Assembly (NCBI RefSeq): GCF_047308265.1
Contig: NZ_JBKQWY010000007.1
Coordinates: 124,001 to 188,000 of the forward strand
DNA from: Maricaulis sp047308265
Lineage (GTDB): Bacteria; Pseudomonadota; Alphaproteobacteria; Caulobacterales; Maricaulaceae
Direction: 5' to 3'
DNA length: 64,000 bases
Shown: positions 33,087 through 42,131 of the stretch, in pieces
Position numbering within the stretch: position 1 is the stretch's first letter
Layout of the letters: each line of letters starts with the position of its first letter
Position numbers and translations under genes: made by a program
The notes under the pieces: generated by a model
Told to the model about the DNA's origin: nothing
Seen by the model: the letters and a program-made list of their open reading frames with translations, nothing else
Database searches by the model: none

Positions 33087-35552
33087 ATGACCGTTTCCGC
33101 CCCGTCCTTGCCCCCTGTTATCGAGCACTGGTTTGCGTCACGCGGCTGGCAGGTGCGGGCGCACCAGGCCGAAATGATCGAGGCCGCCTATGCGGGTGAA
33201 GACGCCCTCCTGATAGCACCAACGGGTGGTGGCAAGACCCTGGGGGGCTTCCTGCCGAGCCTGGCCGAATTGTCGGCGCTGGAAGGCGGGCGCAAACGAC
33301 CCCATAGCCTGCACACACTGTATATCTCGCCGCTCAAGGCCTTGTCTGTGGATGTCGCCCGCAATCTCACTGGGCCGGTGGAGGAGATGGGGCTGGATAT
33401 CCGGATCGAGACCCGCACGGGCGACACCCCGGTTGCGCGGCGACAGCGCCAGCGTGCCAGACCGCCTGATATCCTGCTGACGACACCGGAACAGATCGCG
33501 CTCTTGTGTGCGTCGCCGAACGCGGGTGCGTTTTTTGGGGACCTACAGCGGATCATCATTGACGAAATCCATGCCCTGGCCCCGCAAAAACGTGGTGATC
33601 TTCTCTCGCTGGGTCTGGCCGCCATCCGGCAATGGGCACCGGAGGCCCAGCGGGTCGGCCTGTCGGCGACGATCGCGGACGAGGCGGGACTCGCGCGCTG
33701 GCTGGTTCCCCAACACTGTGCGACGGGAACGAACCAGGCCCGGATCGTACGCGGTGCCGCTGGTGCACGGCCCGAGGTGGAGATCCTTTCGCCCAATACG
33801 CGCATCCCATGGGCCGGACATAGTGGTCAGCATGCGCTGGAGGAGATCTATGCGCGTATCCAGCAGGCACGGCTCAGCCTGATCTTTGTGAATACCCGCT
33901 CCCAGGCTGAAATGACGTTCCAGTCGCTATGGTCGATCAATGAAGACTCGCTGCCCATCGCGCTTCATCATGGGTCCTTGGCGGTCGAGCAAAGACGCAA
34001 GGTGGAGGCTGCCATGGCTGCCGGGCGCCTCAAGGCGGTGGTGTGCACGTCCACCCTCGATCTGGGTATTGACTGGGGTGATGTGGACTTGGTGATCCAG
34101 CTGGGCGCGCCCAAAGGGTCCTCGCGTCTGATCCAGCGCCTGGGACGGTCCAATCACCGGCTCGACAGCCCGTCAAAGGCGTTGCTGGCGCCCACGAACC
34201 GGTTTGAACATCTCGAATGTGAGGCGGCACGGGCCGCGGTGGCTGAACACGCGCTCGATGGTGAAGCGTTGGGGCCGGGAGCCTGGGACGTACTCGCGCA
34301 GCATATGATGGGGCGGGCATGCGGCGCGCCCCTTGAGACCGGGGCGCTTTTCACGGAAGTTCGGCAGGCTGCTCCCTACGCCGATCTTTCGCGAGAGACT
34401 TTCGACCGTATTTTCGATTTCACCGTCTCAGGTGGCTATGCTCTGGAAAGCTATGACCGGTTTCGCCGACTGGTAAAAAACCGGGAGGGGCTCTGGGAAC
34501 CGCGCACTCCCCAGATCGCCCAGAAACACCGCTTGAATGTCGGCACGATTGTCGAGGCACCGATGCTGAAAGTGGTGCTGGGCAAGGGCAGTTATGGCGG
34601 CCGGGTACTGGGAGAGGTCGAAGAATGGTTCGTCGAGATGATGGTGCCGGGCGACAGCTTCATGTTTGCAGGTCAGATCCTGACGTTCGAGGCGATCGAC
34701 GCCCTGCAAGTGCGTGTGTCCCGGTCCAGCTCCGACACCCCGAAAATCCCCACCTATAATGGCGGCAAGTTTCCGCTCTCTACCTATCTGGCGGAACGGG
34801 TGCGAGACATGGTGCAGGATCCGTCTGCCTGGACGCATCTCCCCGCACAGGTCCAGGACTGGCTGGAGCTGCAAAAGGCGGTGTCTGCCCTGCCACAGGC
34901 GGCCGGCCTGCTGGTGGAGACCTTTCCACGCCATGCGAAATACTATCTCGTCTGTTATCCGTTTGAGGGGCGGCTGGCGCACCAGACCCTGGGCATGTTG
35001 CTGACACGACGTCTGGAACGTCTGGGCCTGCGGCCGATGGGTTTTGTCGCCAATGAATACGCCGTGTCAGTGTGGGCGTTGCGGGACCTGTCGGGGGTCG
35101 ATATGGCGAGCCTGTTCGCCGAAGACATGCTGGGCGATGATCTTGACGCCTGGCTGGCAGAAAGTGACCTGATGAAGCGTACCTTCCGTCATTGTGCGGT
35201 CATTGCCGGTCTGATTGAGCGGCGTTTGCCCGGCATGGAGAAGAGCGGACGTCAGGTCACCTTCTCCACTGATCTCATCTATAATGTCCTGCGCGAACAC
35301 GAACCCGACCATGTCGTTCTGCAGGCGGCCTGGCGTGATGCCGGACGCGGCCTGCTGGATATTCATCGTTTGGGGGATGCGCTTGCGCGGTTTCAGGCTG
35401 GCATACGGCACCTGGATCTGGACCGTATTTCCCCGCTGGCTGTTCCGGTGATGCTGGAGATTGGCAAGGAAGCCATCCACGGCGAGGGGCATGAGAGCAT
35501 ACTCGAGGAGAATGCCGAAGATCTGATCGCCGAAGCGACAGGAAAGCGCTAG
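33087..35552 (+). CDS. Lhr-type DEXH-box helicase, ligase-associated DNA-damage response
   Basis: An 821-residue superfamily 2 helicase. Motif I is APTGGGKT (near residue 45), motif II is DEIH (IIDEIHAL), motif III SATIAD, then the second RecA lobe with LHHGSLAVEQR and CTSTLDLGIDWGDVDLVIQLGAPKGSSRLIQRLGRSNHR. A long Lhr-specific winged-helix/core region follows. In many bacteria it is encoded with PdeM nuclease, a DNA ligase and an exonuclease; here it lies 9 bases upstream of pdeM. It probably unwinds or remodels damaged DNA. Confidence 0.92.
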   Translation: MTVSAPSLPPVIEHWFASRGWQVRAHQAEMIEAAYAGEDALLIAPTGGGKTLGGFLPSLAELSALEGGRKRPHSLHTLYISPLKALSVDVARNLTGPVEEMGLDIRIETRTGDTPVARRQRQRARPPDILLTTPEQIALLCASPNAGAFFGDLQRIIIDEIHALAPQKRGDLLSLGLAAIRQWAPEAQRVGLSATIADEAGLARWLVPQHCATGTNQARIVRGAAGARPEVEILSPNTRIPWAGHSGQHALEEIYARIQQARLSLIFVNTRSQAEMTFQSLWSINEDSLPIALHHGSLAVEQRRKVEAAMAAGRLKAVVCTSTLDLGIDWGDVDLVIQLGAPKGSSRLIQRLGRSNHRLDSPSKALLAPTNRFEHLECEAARAAVAEHALDGEALGPGAWDVLAQHMMGRACGAPLETGALFTEVRQAAPYADLSRETFDRIFDFTVSGGYALESYDRFRRLVKNREGLWEPRTPQIAQKHRLNVGTIVEAPMLKVVLGKGSYGGRVLGEVEEWFVEMMVPGDSFMFAGQILTFEAIDALQVRVSRSSSDTPKIPTYNGGKFPLSTYLAERVRDMVQDPSAWTHLPAQVQDWLELQKAVSALPQAAGLLVETFPRHAKYYLVCYPFEGRLAHQTLGMLLTRRLERLGLRPMGFVANEYAVSVWALRDLSGVDMASLFAEDMLGDDLDAWLAESDLMKRTFRHCAVIAGLIERRLPGMEKSGRQVTFSTDLIYNVLREHEPDHVVLQAAWRDAGRGLLDIHRLGDALARFQAGIRHLDLDRISPLAVPVMLEIGKEAIHGEGHESILEENAEDLIAEATGKR

Positions 35553-35561
35553 ATTCCGTTC

Positions 35562-36326
35562 ATGACGAATCCCTCTGCACCCTCTTCAGAAACCCGCTCT
35601 CCCGGCGCCTCAACACGACGTGCGGTGACTGCGCTGACACTGGCTGGAGTGCGAGTGTTGGCCGATGTCGACGGGGCCCTGGTCCTGCCGGACAGCCAGA
35701 CTCTGGTTGTCTCGGACCTTCATTTCGAAAAGGGGTCATCCTATGCGGCCACCGGTCAGCTTCTGCCGCCTTATGACAGCCGCACCACATTACGCCGTCT
35801 GGGCGCGCTGATCGCGCATTACACCCCCCGACAGGTGATCGCGCTGGGTGACAGTTTTCATGATCTCGCGGCCGAGGCTCGCATGGATGCGCACGATCGT
35901 GCGGCCCTGCAGGCGCTGGTGGGCCGGGTGGAGGACTGGGTGTGGATCGAGGGCAATCATGACCCGCATCCTCCCGCGCATCTGGGCGGACGGGTCCGGC
36001 ACACACTCGAGATGCAGGGTCTGAGGTTTCGTCATGAACCGCTCGAGGGAGACCACCCGGGCGAGATCGCGGGTCATCTCCATCCATGCGCCAAGGTAAG
36101 CGGGCAGGGACGCAGCGTGCGCCGACGGTGTTTTGCGCTGGGGCCGGACCGCCTCATACTGCCGGCTTTCGGGGCCTATACGGGCGGGTTGAATGTCTGT
36201 GATGAGGCCTTTGGTGTCGTCTTCGGACAGCGCCCGGATGTGGTGATCCTGGGGCGCGACAAGCTCTATCCGGTCGGCGCCCGACGTCTCCTGCCGGATC
36301 GATCTCAGCTGCGCGCCAGATTATAG
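35562..36326 (+). CDS. pdeM: Ligase-associated DNA-damage response endonuclease PdeM
   Basis: A 254-residue metallophosphoesterase. Metal-binding motifs appear in the usual order: SDLHFEKG, LGDSFHD, EGNHDP, AGHLHP. The N-terminal ~20 residues are a Ser/Thr/Pro-rich extension. PdeM is the nuclease of the Lhr helicase repair set; it follows the helicase after 9 bases, and the two are probably co-transcribed. The usual ligase and exonuclease members are not in this window. The last 22 bases overlap the convergent DUF3429 gene. Confidence 0.9.
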   Translation: MTNPSAPSSETRSPGASTRRAVTALTLAGVRVLADVDGALVLPDSQTLVVSDLHFEKGSSYAATGQLLPPYDSRTTLRRLGALIAHYTPRQVIALGDSFHDLAAEARMDAHDRAALQALVGRVEDWVWIEGNHDPHPPAHLGGRVRHTLEMQGLRFRHEPLEGDHPGEIAGHLHPCAKVSGQGRSVRRRCFALGPDRLILPAFGAYTGGLNVCDEAFGVVFGQRPDVVILGRDKLYPVGARRLLPDRSQLRARL

Positions 36327-36802
36327 ACCAGCATCATCGCCAGTGCGGACACGATCGCGCCCAGGGTGAGCGTCGTGCGCAGGCGGCCGAACCAGTCTGG
36401 CAGATCTCCGCGTTTGACGGCGTCCCGGTCCCAGCGGGCATGGCCCAGTAGCGCCAGTGCCAGCAGGGCCCAGGCCATCATGGGATAGCCCAGCCAGTGT
36501 ATAAAGGCCGCAAGCAGGCCAATCAGACACCCTCCCACTGAGAGGAACAGGGTGCGGTTCAGTCGGGGACCGGGAAGGGCGACCGCCTGCCCCCATCTTA
36601 CCCCGCCCAGGAAGCTGAGAATAAGCGCGGCATAAATGGTGAAGAGTGCCTCTTCGGCTGCGGCACTGCGATCGCTCAGCCAGGCCTGGACGGACAGGGC
36701 GACGGGAAACCAGAACGGGATCCAGCCACCCATGCCCAGCCATTGCGCCATTCTTGGCGTGTCTGTCGGGGAGGGACGATTATCATTCATGTCATTAGAC
36801 AT
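36305..36802 (-). CDS. DUF3429 membrane protein
   Basis: A 165-residue inner-membrane protein with four hydrophobic helices (FWFPVALSVQAWL, ALFTIYAALILSFLGGVRWG, FLSVGGCLIGLLAAFIHWLGY, MAWALLALALLG) plus a C-terminal one (TLGAIVSALAMMLVYNL). YAALILSFLGGVRWGQAV is the DUF3429 motif. The function is unknown. It overlaps the end of pdeM by 22 bases on the other strand. Confidence 0.85.
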   Translation of the reverse strand: MSNDMNDNRPSPTDTPRMAQWLGMGGWIPFWFPVALSVQAWLSDRSAAAEEALFTIYAALILSFLGGVRWGQAVALPGPRLNRTLFLSVGGCLIGLLAAFIHWLGYPMMAWALLALALLGHARWDRDAVKRGDLPDWFGRLRTTLTLGAIVSALAMMLVYNLARS

Positions 36803-36828
36803 AGGGCGGGCCGGACGGCGGAACAGGG

Positions 36829-37599
36829 TCAGTCACGGTTGAAAATAGCCGATGCAACATAGCCGGCCAGCATGGCCAGAGCGACGCAGAACAGGCCATA
36901 GATCAGCGGCGCGCCGTGGGCAAAACCGTAGAGCACCCGTTCGATGCCGGCCTTCTCCACGCGCAGGGAGACCGAGCGCGAGGCCACGCGATGGCCATCA
37001 CGAAACAGATAGACATCCGCGGTGTAATCCCCGACCGGTGTGAGCGGCGGCAACATCAGGCGGGCGCGAAAGATTCCACCATCCAGAACTTCCACGCCGC
37101 GCTCATTGGCCGAGAACAAACCGTCACGGCTCATGGCGCGCGCAATGGCCTCGCGATAGGGCGCCAGCGCGGCGCTGGCCAGGGCGGCATCGACCGCACC
37201 GCCTTCCAGAGGTTCAGACTGACGGGCCGCCAGAACCGGGGCTATGCCCAGCTCGTTTTCGATGAGCTCGGCCGGGTCAGCAAACTCGTCGAGCGGACGG
37301 GTGGCTGCGATGGCGTAGAAGCCGGGCACATCCTCAAAGGCGATGGGGTCGCGATTGAGCCAGACGCCAAAACTGCGCGCTTTCTGCATGACGCGGAGGT
37401 TTTCCTCCGGTCCACGCAGCACCACGATAATCTCGTCACGCAGGGTTAGGCCGCGCGTCGCACCAAACAGGACCAGCTCAGCTCCGGCAAAGTCTGATCG
37501 GATCTCGACGGTCTCCTGCGTAAGGGCCGCCATGATCATCGGCGGTTCGTCGAGTGTGGCGGATTGCAGGCTAAGGGCGCAAAGCAGGGCGGTGAGCAT
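36829..37599 (-). CDS. TIGR02186 family membrane-anchored protein
   Basis: A 256-residue protein: N-terminal signal-like helix, a periplasmic domain with ALTQETVEIRSDFAGAELVLFGA, VVLRGPEENLRVMQKARSFGVWLN and a VFDG-type C-terminal IFRARLMLPPLTPVGDYTADVYLF, then a single C-terminal membrane helix (LIYGLFCVALAMLAGYVASAIF). This is the alphaproteobacterial TIGR02186 family, usually encoded next to a TauE/SafE exporter as here. Its ATG directly abuts the TauE stop codon, so the two form a unit. It may assist sulfonate or sulfite export. Confidence 0.87.
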   Translation of the reverse strand: MLTALLCALSLQSATLDEPPMIMAALTQETVEIRSDFAGAELVLFGATRGLTLRDEIIVVLRGPEENLRVMQKARSFGVWLNRDPIAFEDVPGFYAIAATRPLDEFADPAELIENELGIAPVLAARQSEPLEGGAVDAALASAALAPYREAIARAMSRDGLFSANERGVEVLDGGIFRARLMLPPLTPVGDYTADVYLFRDGHRVASRSVSLRVEKAGIERVLYGFAHGAPLIYGLFCVALAMLAGYVASAIFNRD

Positions 37600-38538
37600 C
37601 TAATGTCCTCCACCGCCGCGCGGGATAACCGCGAACAGGTCTTCCGGGGTAACAACCAGATCGAAGACGAGCTTGCCGCACACCACCAGAACCATGGCAG
37701 CGAGCAGAGCGCGCAATTCCTCGGCCTTGATGTGGCGACCGGCCCGGGCCCCGAACTGGGCGCCGATCACGCCGCCGACGATCAGGCTCATCGCGAGGAC
37801 AATATCCACGGTCTGGTTCTGGGTGGCCTGGAGTACGGTGGTCAGAGCCGTCACAAACAGGATCTGGAACAGGCTGGTCCCGATGACGACGTTGGTCGGC
37901 ATGCGCAGCAGATAAATCATCGCCGGAACCATCACAAAACCGCCGCCTACGCCCATGATTGCCGCTAGCGTGCCGACAAAAAAGCCGATCGCAATGGGCG
38001 GGATCACGGAGATGTAGAGGCCGGAACGCGGGAAGCGCATTTTGAACGGCAGGGCATCAATCCAGCCGCGCTTCCGGCGAGGCGCACGAACCGGCTGACC
38101 GGTCTGAGCAGAGGCGCGCTGACGCAGGATAGCACGGGCGCTCTCCACCATCATCAAACCGCCGATGACGCCCAGAAACGTCACATAACTCAGCGAGATG
38201 ATCGTATCGATCTGGCCCAGTCGGGTGAGAGTAACCACAAGCTGGACACCGGTGATCGAGCCCAAGGCCCCGCCGACCAACAAGAGTGAGCCCATTTTGG
38301 CGTCTAGGGTTCGGCGTTTCCAGTGCACGAGGGCGCCTGACGCCGATGAGGCGACGATCTGATTGGCTTCAGTCGACACTGCCACAACAGGGGGGATGCC
38401 GATGAAGATCAGGAGGGGCGTCATCAGGAACCCACCGCCGACCCCGAACATGCCGGAGAGAAACCCAACGCCTGCGCCCAGGCCCAACAAGACAAACAGA
38501 TTGACAGAGACTTCCGCGATCGGGAGGTAGATCTGCAC
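37600..38538 (-). CDS. TauE/SafE-family sulfite exporter
   Basis: A 312-residue membrane protein with eight or more hydrophobic segments in the TauE two-half layout. Each half starts with the FxxG(x)GGG motif: SGMFGVGGGFLMTPLLIFIGI near residue 28 and AAIMGVGGGFVMVPAMIYLL near residue 190. Members export sulfite, sulfoacetate or other sulfur anions. It is immediately upstream of the TIGR02186 gene, a conserved pair. Its start lies 9 bases after the podJ stop, so it may belong to the podJ transcript. Confidence 0.9.
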   Translation of the reverse strand: MQIYLPIAEVSVNLFVLLGLGAGVGFLSGMFGVGGGFLMTPLLIFIGIPPVVAVSTEANQIVASSASGALVHWKRRTLDAKMGSLLLVGGALGSITGVQLVVTLTRLGQIDTIISLSYVTFLGVIGGLMMVESARAILRQRASAQTGQPVRAPRRKRGWIDALPFKMRFPRSGLYISVIPPIAIGFFVGTLAAIMGVGGGFVMVPAMIYLLRMPTNVVIGTSLFQILFVTALTTVLQATQNQTVDIVLAMSLIVGGVIGAQFGARAGRHIKAEELRALLAAMVLVVCGKLVFDLVVTPEDLFAVIPRGGGGH

Positions 38539-38547
38539 GACCCCGCC

Positions 38548-41500
38548 CTAGCCCGCGACCGCCTGTTCGAGACGGTCCAGAAGGACTGTATCGACGCGGC
38601 CGGTGCGGGGCATAGCATTGTCTGCCTGGAACTGGCGGATGGCAGTGCGGGTGCGATCTCCCATCATCCCGTCAATTGTTCCGGGTTGATAACCCAGCAC
38701 AGACAGGAAGCCTTGGGCGCGGCGTACCATTTCCGGATCGGCGGTAGCGACCCGGTCCCAGGGTTGATCGGTGTAAAGCCCGTTGGCTTCCGGATCGATC
38801 GGGCGCGGCTGGAACCCGCTGGCGACGGAACCGGCTTCGTCTCGGGCACCCTGGGGCAGGGTTTCGCCGATGATACGGGCACGCTCTGCGGCCTCAGTAT
38901 CACCGCCGGCAGCGGCAATGGTATACCACGCGAAGGCGTCGGCAGGGCTTTGCGGAACGCCTTGGCCGCGTTCAAACAGCATGGCCAGGTTGAACTGGGC
39001 ATCCGCCAGTCCGAGCAGTGAGGCTTCTTCGAACCAGCGGGCTGCCGTTTCATCATTGCGCTCGGTGCCGCGTCCGAAATGATACATCACGCCCAGGCGA
39101 TACATGGCGCGACGGTGTCCGGAGTTGGCCGCACGCTCAACCCACTGGCGGGCCTCGTCGACATTGGCGTCTACACCCTCACCGTCTTCGAGCAGAATAC
39201 CATAGCGATATTGCGCAGCCGGAATGCCCTGTTCGGCGGCGCGGCGCAGCAAAATCGCTGCGGCCTGCGTATTGCCTTGTTCGAGCAGGTTCGCGCCCAA
39301 CATGTAGCGGGCCACAGGATTGCCATCCGAGGCCGCACTTTCCAGCGTGACGGGTGGGCGTCCTGGATCTGCGGCCGTCGCGATAGGGGCCGTCTCGGCA
39401 GGGGGCGTTGCGGCAGCGGCCGTAGCAACAGGGGAGGCTTCTGCGGGAGCAGAGGATTGCGTGGGCGTTGTTGGCGGTGTGGATCGGGGTTCAGACTGCG
39501 CCGGGGCGTCGATCCGTTGGACGGGTTCGTCGCTGCGTCCAGACATGCTGGAGGCTGGAGGTTCCTCGACTTCGGTCTCTGCTGGCAGAACGGTGCCGGA
39601 ATTGTCGGCAACGATGTTTCCGGGAGCGGCGGGCGTTGTCTCGTTGCTCAGGGCCGAGGCCAGAGCCTCCTGGGAGAGTGCTGATGACGTCTGTTCGCTG
39701 GAGGCTGCGGGACCGGACAGGTTTTCCCAGATCAGCATGCCGACCAGCGCGATCATGGTCAAAAGCCCCAGACCCAGCAGAATCGACAGCAGGATGCGAC
39801 CTCCGCCGGACTTGTCCGTCTCATAGGCATTGTAGGGAGACCCGTGGCCGGGCGCGCGTGTGCGCTCACGAGCTGCAGCGAGGAAGTCGGCATCGGCCGT
39901 GGCTCCCATACGACGGGAGGACGGAATGTGGGGTGGCGTTGCCTGTTGAACGCCCATGCGGGCCTCGACCTGATCTGTATTGACCTGAGCCGTATCGACC
40001 GGAGCGGCAGGCTGGAGGATCATCTGGGCCGGATCGACAGAATCCGAAGCTGTGACCGGAGCTGTTGCGGGCATGGAGGCCGCAGACGCTTCCGTTTGGG
40101 CCTGTTGTGGTGCCCTCAGAATGGGTGCGTCCACCGGTTCGGGCTGGACCGTCTGAGGCGCTGTCATCGCCGCTTCAGCGGCCGCCAGGAAAGGATCGTC
40201 CTCAAGGCCGCTATCGGCAGTGCCGGCGGGCGCCGCAGCCGGTGCTTCGGTCATCGTGATCTCTGCGCCCGGAGCTTGCGGCAGGGGAGTCGAGAAATCA
40301 TCCGCGGCCGTTTCCGCGTCGGCCTCAGTGTCGGGGGTGGCCCGATCCAGCGTTTCTGGCGCGCGGTTCTCAATAGTTTCGAGTCGGTCCGCGAGAGCTG
40401 TCAGGGCCCGTTGGACGGGGGTCAGCGCGTTTTCCGTGTCCGTCTTGATCGAACTCATCCGGTCCTGCACGCCGGCAAGCGCGGTTTCGATGCGCTCGGC
40501 TGTCCGGGTCTCGGATTCGCGCAAACGATCATCCAGCTCGTTCTCACTGTCTTCGCTGCGGCGCTGCCGTTCAAGGCGTTCCAGGGCTTCGGTGACACGA
40601 TCCGTCGCGGCGCTCATCGCGGCGTTGGAGCGCGCTTCAGAGCGGGCAATGCGGTCGGCCAGGGTCTTGCCCATGCGCGAGACCTCCTCGCCCATGCGCT
40701 TGAGCGCGACATCGCTGTCTGTCTGAAGGGTTTTCAGCGCGGCTTCGTTTTCTTCGCGAATGCTGTCGAAACGCCGGTCCAGTTCAGCTTCCGACCGGGC
40801 CTTGCGAGCCTCAGCCAGGGTCCGTTCCTCACTCTCGGTGAGACGCCGATCAATAGCACCGGCCAGCCGGGTGATTTCATCACCGATACGCTGCAGTCCA
40901 TCGGTTTGGCGCAGCTCGGCACGCTCGACCTTCTGGAGGGCCTCCGTCAGGTTTTTCTCGAGGCCGTCTACACGGCTTTCACTGGCGAGCTGTCCCAGCG
41001 CGTTGGCAACCTGTCCGCGGGTCTGCGCCACAATGCGCGCGACCTCCTCGGACAGGCGATCAAAGCGTCGTTCCAGCTCTACCGTGTCGGTGGAGTTGCG
41101 TGTTTCCAGCGACCGCAAGCGATCATCCAGTCGTCCGACGCTGTCCTCGAGTGTGCGCGCGGCGTCCTGGGAGACGCGTTCGGCCCCCTCGACACGGCGG
41201 CGAAGGCTTTCGGTTACTTCCTGGAGACCATTGAGGGCATTGCCGGTTTGCAGATCGCGCTTTTTCGCCAGATCGCGGAAGTCTGCGGCCCGTTCCTCGA
41301 GACGTTTGACCCGTTCGTCAAAACTCTCGGCCATGCGCCGCGTGGTGTCAGCCTGTTCGCGGGCGGTATCCTCGCCGTCATGGAAACGGCCGGAGACCTC
41401 GTTTTCATGCTGATAGAGCCGCCGGGCCAGTTTCATCAGCGTGGTTTCAAAGGCCTTGGCCGTCTCGCTGGACAGGCCGGATCCGGTGTCTGAGGCCTCC

Positions 41501-41937
41501 AGCGCACGGACGCGCGAGTTAAGGTCATCTTGGGCGGATTTGACTCGATCAACACTGGCCTGGGCTTCGTCCAGGGCGGCCAGGCGATCGGTTTCGACAC
41601 GCGCGACCTTCTCTGCGAGCTGGTTGATCGTGCCATCCAGTTCTGTGAGTGCCTGGGTGGACAGGTTCTCCGAGCTCTCCACCTTGTCGGCAAGCCGGTT
41701 GACCATGGAGCGCAGAAGGCGATCTTCCTCGGTATCCAGCGCCTGGCGACCACCAAATCCGGGATAGGCCGTCAGCGCTTCGTCCCAATCGGGGATCGCC
41801 TCGCCATTTTCGTCCAGAATGACCCGGTTGAGCCACTCGCCCATGGTGACGCCAGCCTTGCGCGCAGCCGTTTTCGCACGTGCCTTTGCACGTGGATCAA
41901 TGCCTTTGACGCTCCAGGGACCCCCTGAGGTGGACAT
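38548..41937 (-). CDS. podJ: Polarity protein PodJ
   Basis: A 1129-residue protein with the full Caulobacter PodJ layout. The conserved N-terminus has GPWSVKGIDPRAKARAKTAA and VTMGEWLNRVIL; cytoplasmic coiled coils span about residues 60-540; a Pro/Ala/Thr-rich linker follows; one membrane helix lies near 712-738 (ILLSILLGLGLLTMIALVGMLIW). The periplasmic part has Sel1-type repeats (about 871-1020) and a PG_binding_1 domain (about 1060-1125, LGYQPGTIDGMMGDRTRTAIRQFQ). PodJ marks the new pole and recruits polar kinases and pili machinery. The upstream region carries a CtrA box and GANTC sites. Confidence 0.88.
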   Translation of the reverse strand: MSTSGGPWSVKGIDPRAKARAKTAARKAGVTMGEWLNRVILDENGEAIPDWDEALTAYPGFGGRQALDTEEDRLLRSMVNRLADKVESSENLSTQALTELDGTINQLAEKVARVETDRLAALDEAQASVDRVKSAQDDLNSRVRALEASDTGSGLSSETAKAFETTLMKLARRLYQHENEVSGRFHDGEDTAREQADTTRRMAESFDERVKRLEERAADFRDLAKKRDLQTGNALNGLQEVTESLRRRVEGAERVSQDAARTLEDSVGRLDDRLRSLETRNSTDTVELERRFDRLSEEVARIVAQTRGQVANALGQLASESRVDGLEKNLTEALQKVERAELRQTDGLQRIGDEITRLAGAIDRRLTESEERTLAEARKARSEAELDRRFDSIREENEAALKTLQTDSDVALKRMGEEVSRMGKTLADRIARSEARSNAAMSAATDRVTEALERLERQRRSEDSENELDDRLRESETRTAERIETALAGVQDRMSSIKTDTENALTPVQRALTALADRLETIENRAPETLDRATPDTEADAETAADDFSTPLPQAPGAEITMTEAPAAAPAGTADSGLEDDPFLAAAEAAMTAPQTVQPEPVDAPILRAPQQAQTEASAASMPATAPVTASDSVDPAQMILQPAAPVDTAQVNTDQVEARMGVQQATPPHIPSSRRMGATADADFLAAARERTRAPGHGSPYNAYETDKSGGGRILLSILLGLGLLTMIALVGMLIWENLSGPAASSEQTSSALSQEALASALSNETTPAAPGNIVADNSGTVLPAETEVEEPPASSMSGRSDEPVQRIDAPAQSEPRSTPPTTPTQSSAPAEASPVATAAAATPPAETAPIATAADPGRPPVTLESAASDGNPVARYMLGANLLEQGNTQAAAILLRRAAEQGIPAAQYRYGILLEDGEGVDANVDEARQWVERAANSGHRRAMYRLGVMYHFGRGTERNDETAARWFEEASLLGLADAQFNLAMLFERGQGVPQSPADAFAWYTIAAAGGDTEAAERARIIGETLPQGARDEAGSVASGFQPRPIDPEANGLYTDQPWDRVATADPEMVRRAQGFLSVLGYQPGTIDGMMGDRTRTAIRQFQADNAMPRTGRVDTVLLDRLEQAVAG

Positions 41938-41939
41938 GC

Positions 41940-41944
41940 GATTC
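41940..41944. promoter_or_regulatory. GANTC methylation site at the podJ start
   Basis: GATTC immediately upstream of the podJ ATG, the fourth GANTC site in the podJ upstream region. Confidence 0.5.
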
Positions 41945-41962
41945 GCCCGCTCTTAACCAAGT

Positions 41963-41981
41963 GCCCCGAAGCTATCGGGGC
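41963..41981 (-). promoter_or_regulatory. Hairpin in the podJ leader
   Basis: GCCCCGA (41963-41969) and TCGGGGC (41975-41981) form a perfect 7-bp stem with a 5-base loop, 26-44 bases upstream of the podJ ATG and downstream of the CtrA/GANTC cluster. It has no T-run, so an RNA leader structure is more likely than a terminator. Confidence 0.4.
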
Positions 41982-42068
41982 GTTAATATAGTGTAAAGCA
42001 AGGGTGCAGACGCTAAATGTAGTGTTTCCACACCCTTCTTCAGTCCCAGGCGGGGATCTCCCTGTCTG

Positions 42069-42095
42069 GACTCGGGTTTTATGAGTCCGCGACTC
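42069..42095. promoter_or_regulatory. Cluster of three GANTC (CcrM) sites upstream of podJ
   Basis: GACTC at 42069-42073, GAGTC at 42083-42087 and GACTC at 42091-42095. A single GANTC is expected about once per 256 bases at random, so three within 27 bases is striking. GcrA, encoded at 1869-2414, acts with CcrM methylation at such sites in relatives. Confidence 0.6.
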
Positions 42096-42097
42096 GG

Positions 42098-42112
42098 TTA
42101 ATAGCGGCTTAA
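42098..42112 (-). promoter_or_regulatory. CtrA box upstream of podJ
   Basis: On the podJ strand the sequence reads TTAAGCCGCTATTAACC, a perfect TTAA-N7-TTAAC CtrA motif in the same orientation as the gene, 161-175 bases upstream of its ATG and beside the GANTC cluster. It lies in the gap after the 558-residue gene's stop at 42132. Confidence 0.65.
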
Positions 42113-42131
42113 ACCTGTTAATAACTGCCGA

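Noticed and set aside
39844..41493. A 549-codon plus-strand frame inside podJ
   Set aside because: Antisense to the coiled-coil region; no domain or ribosome site; explained by GC-rich codon bias.
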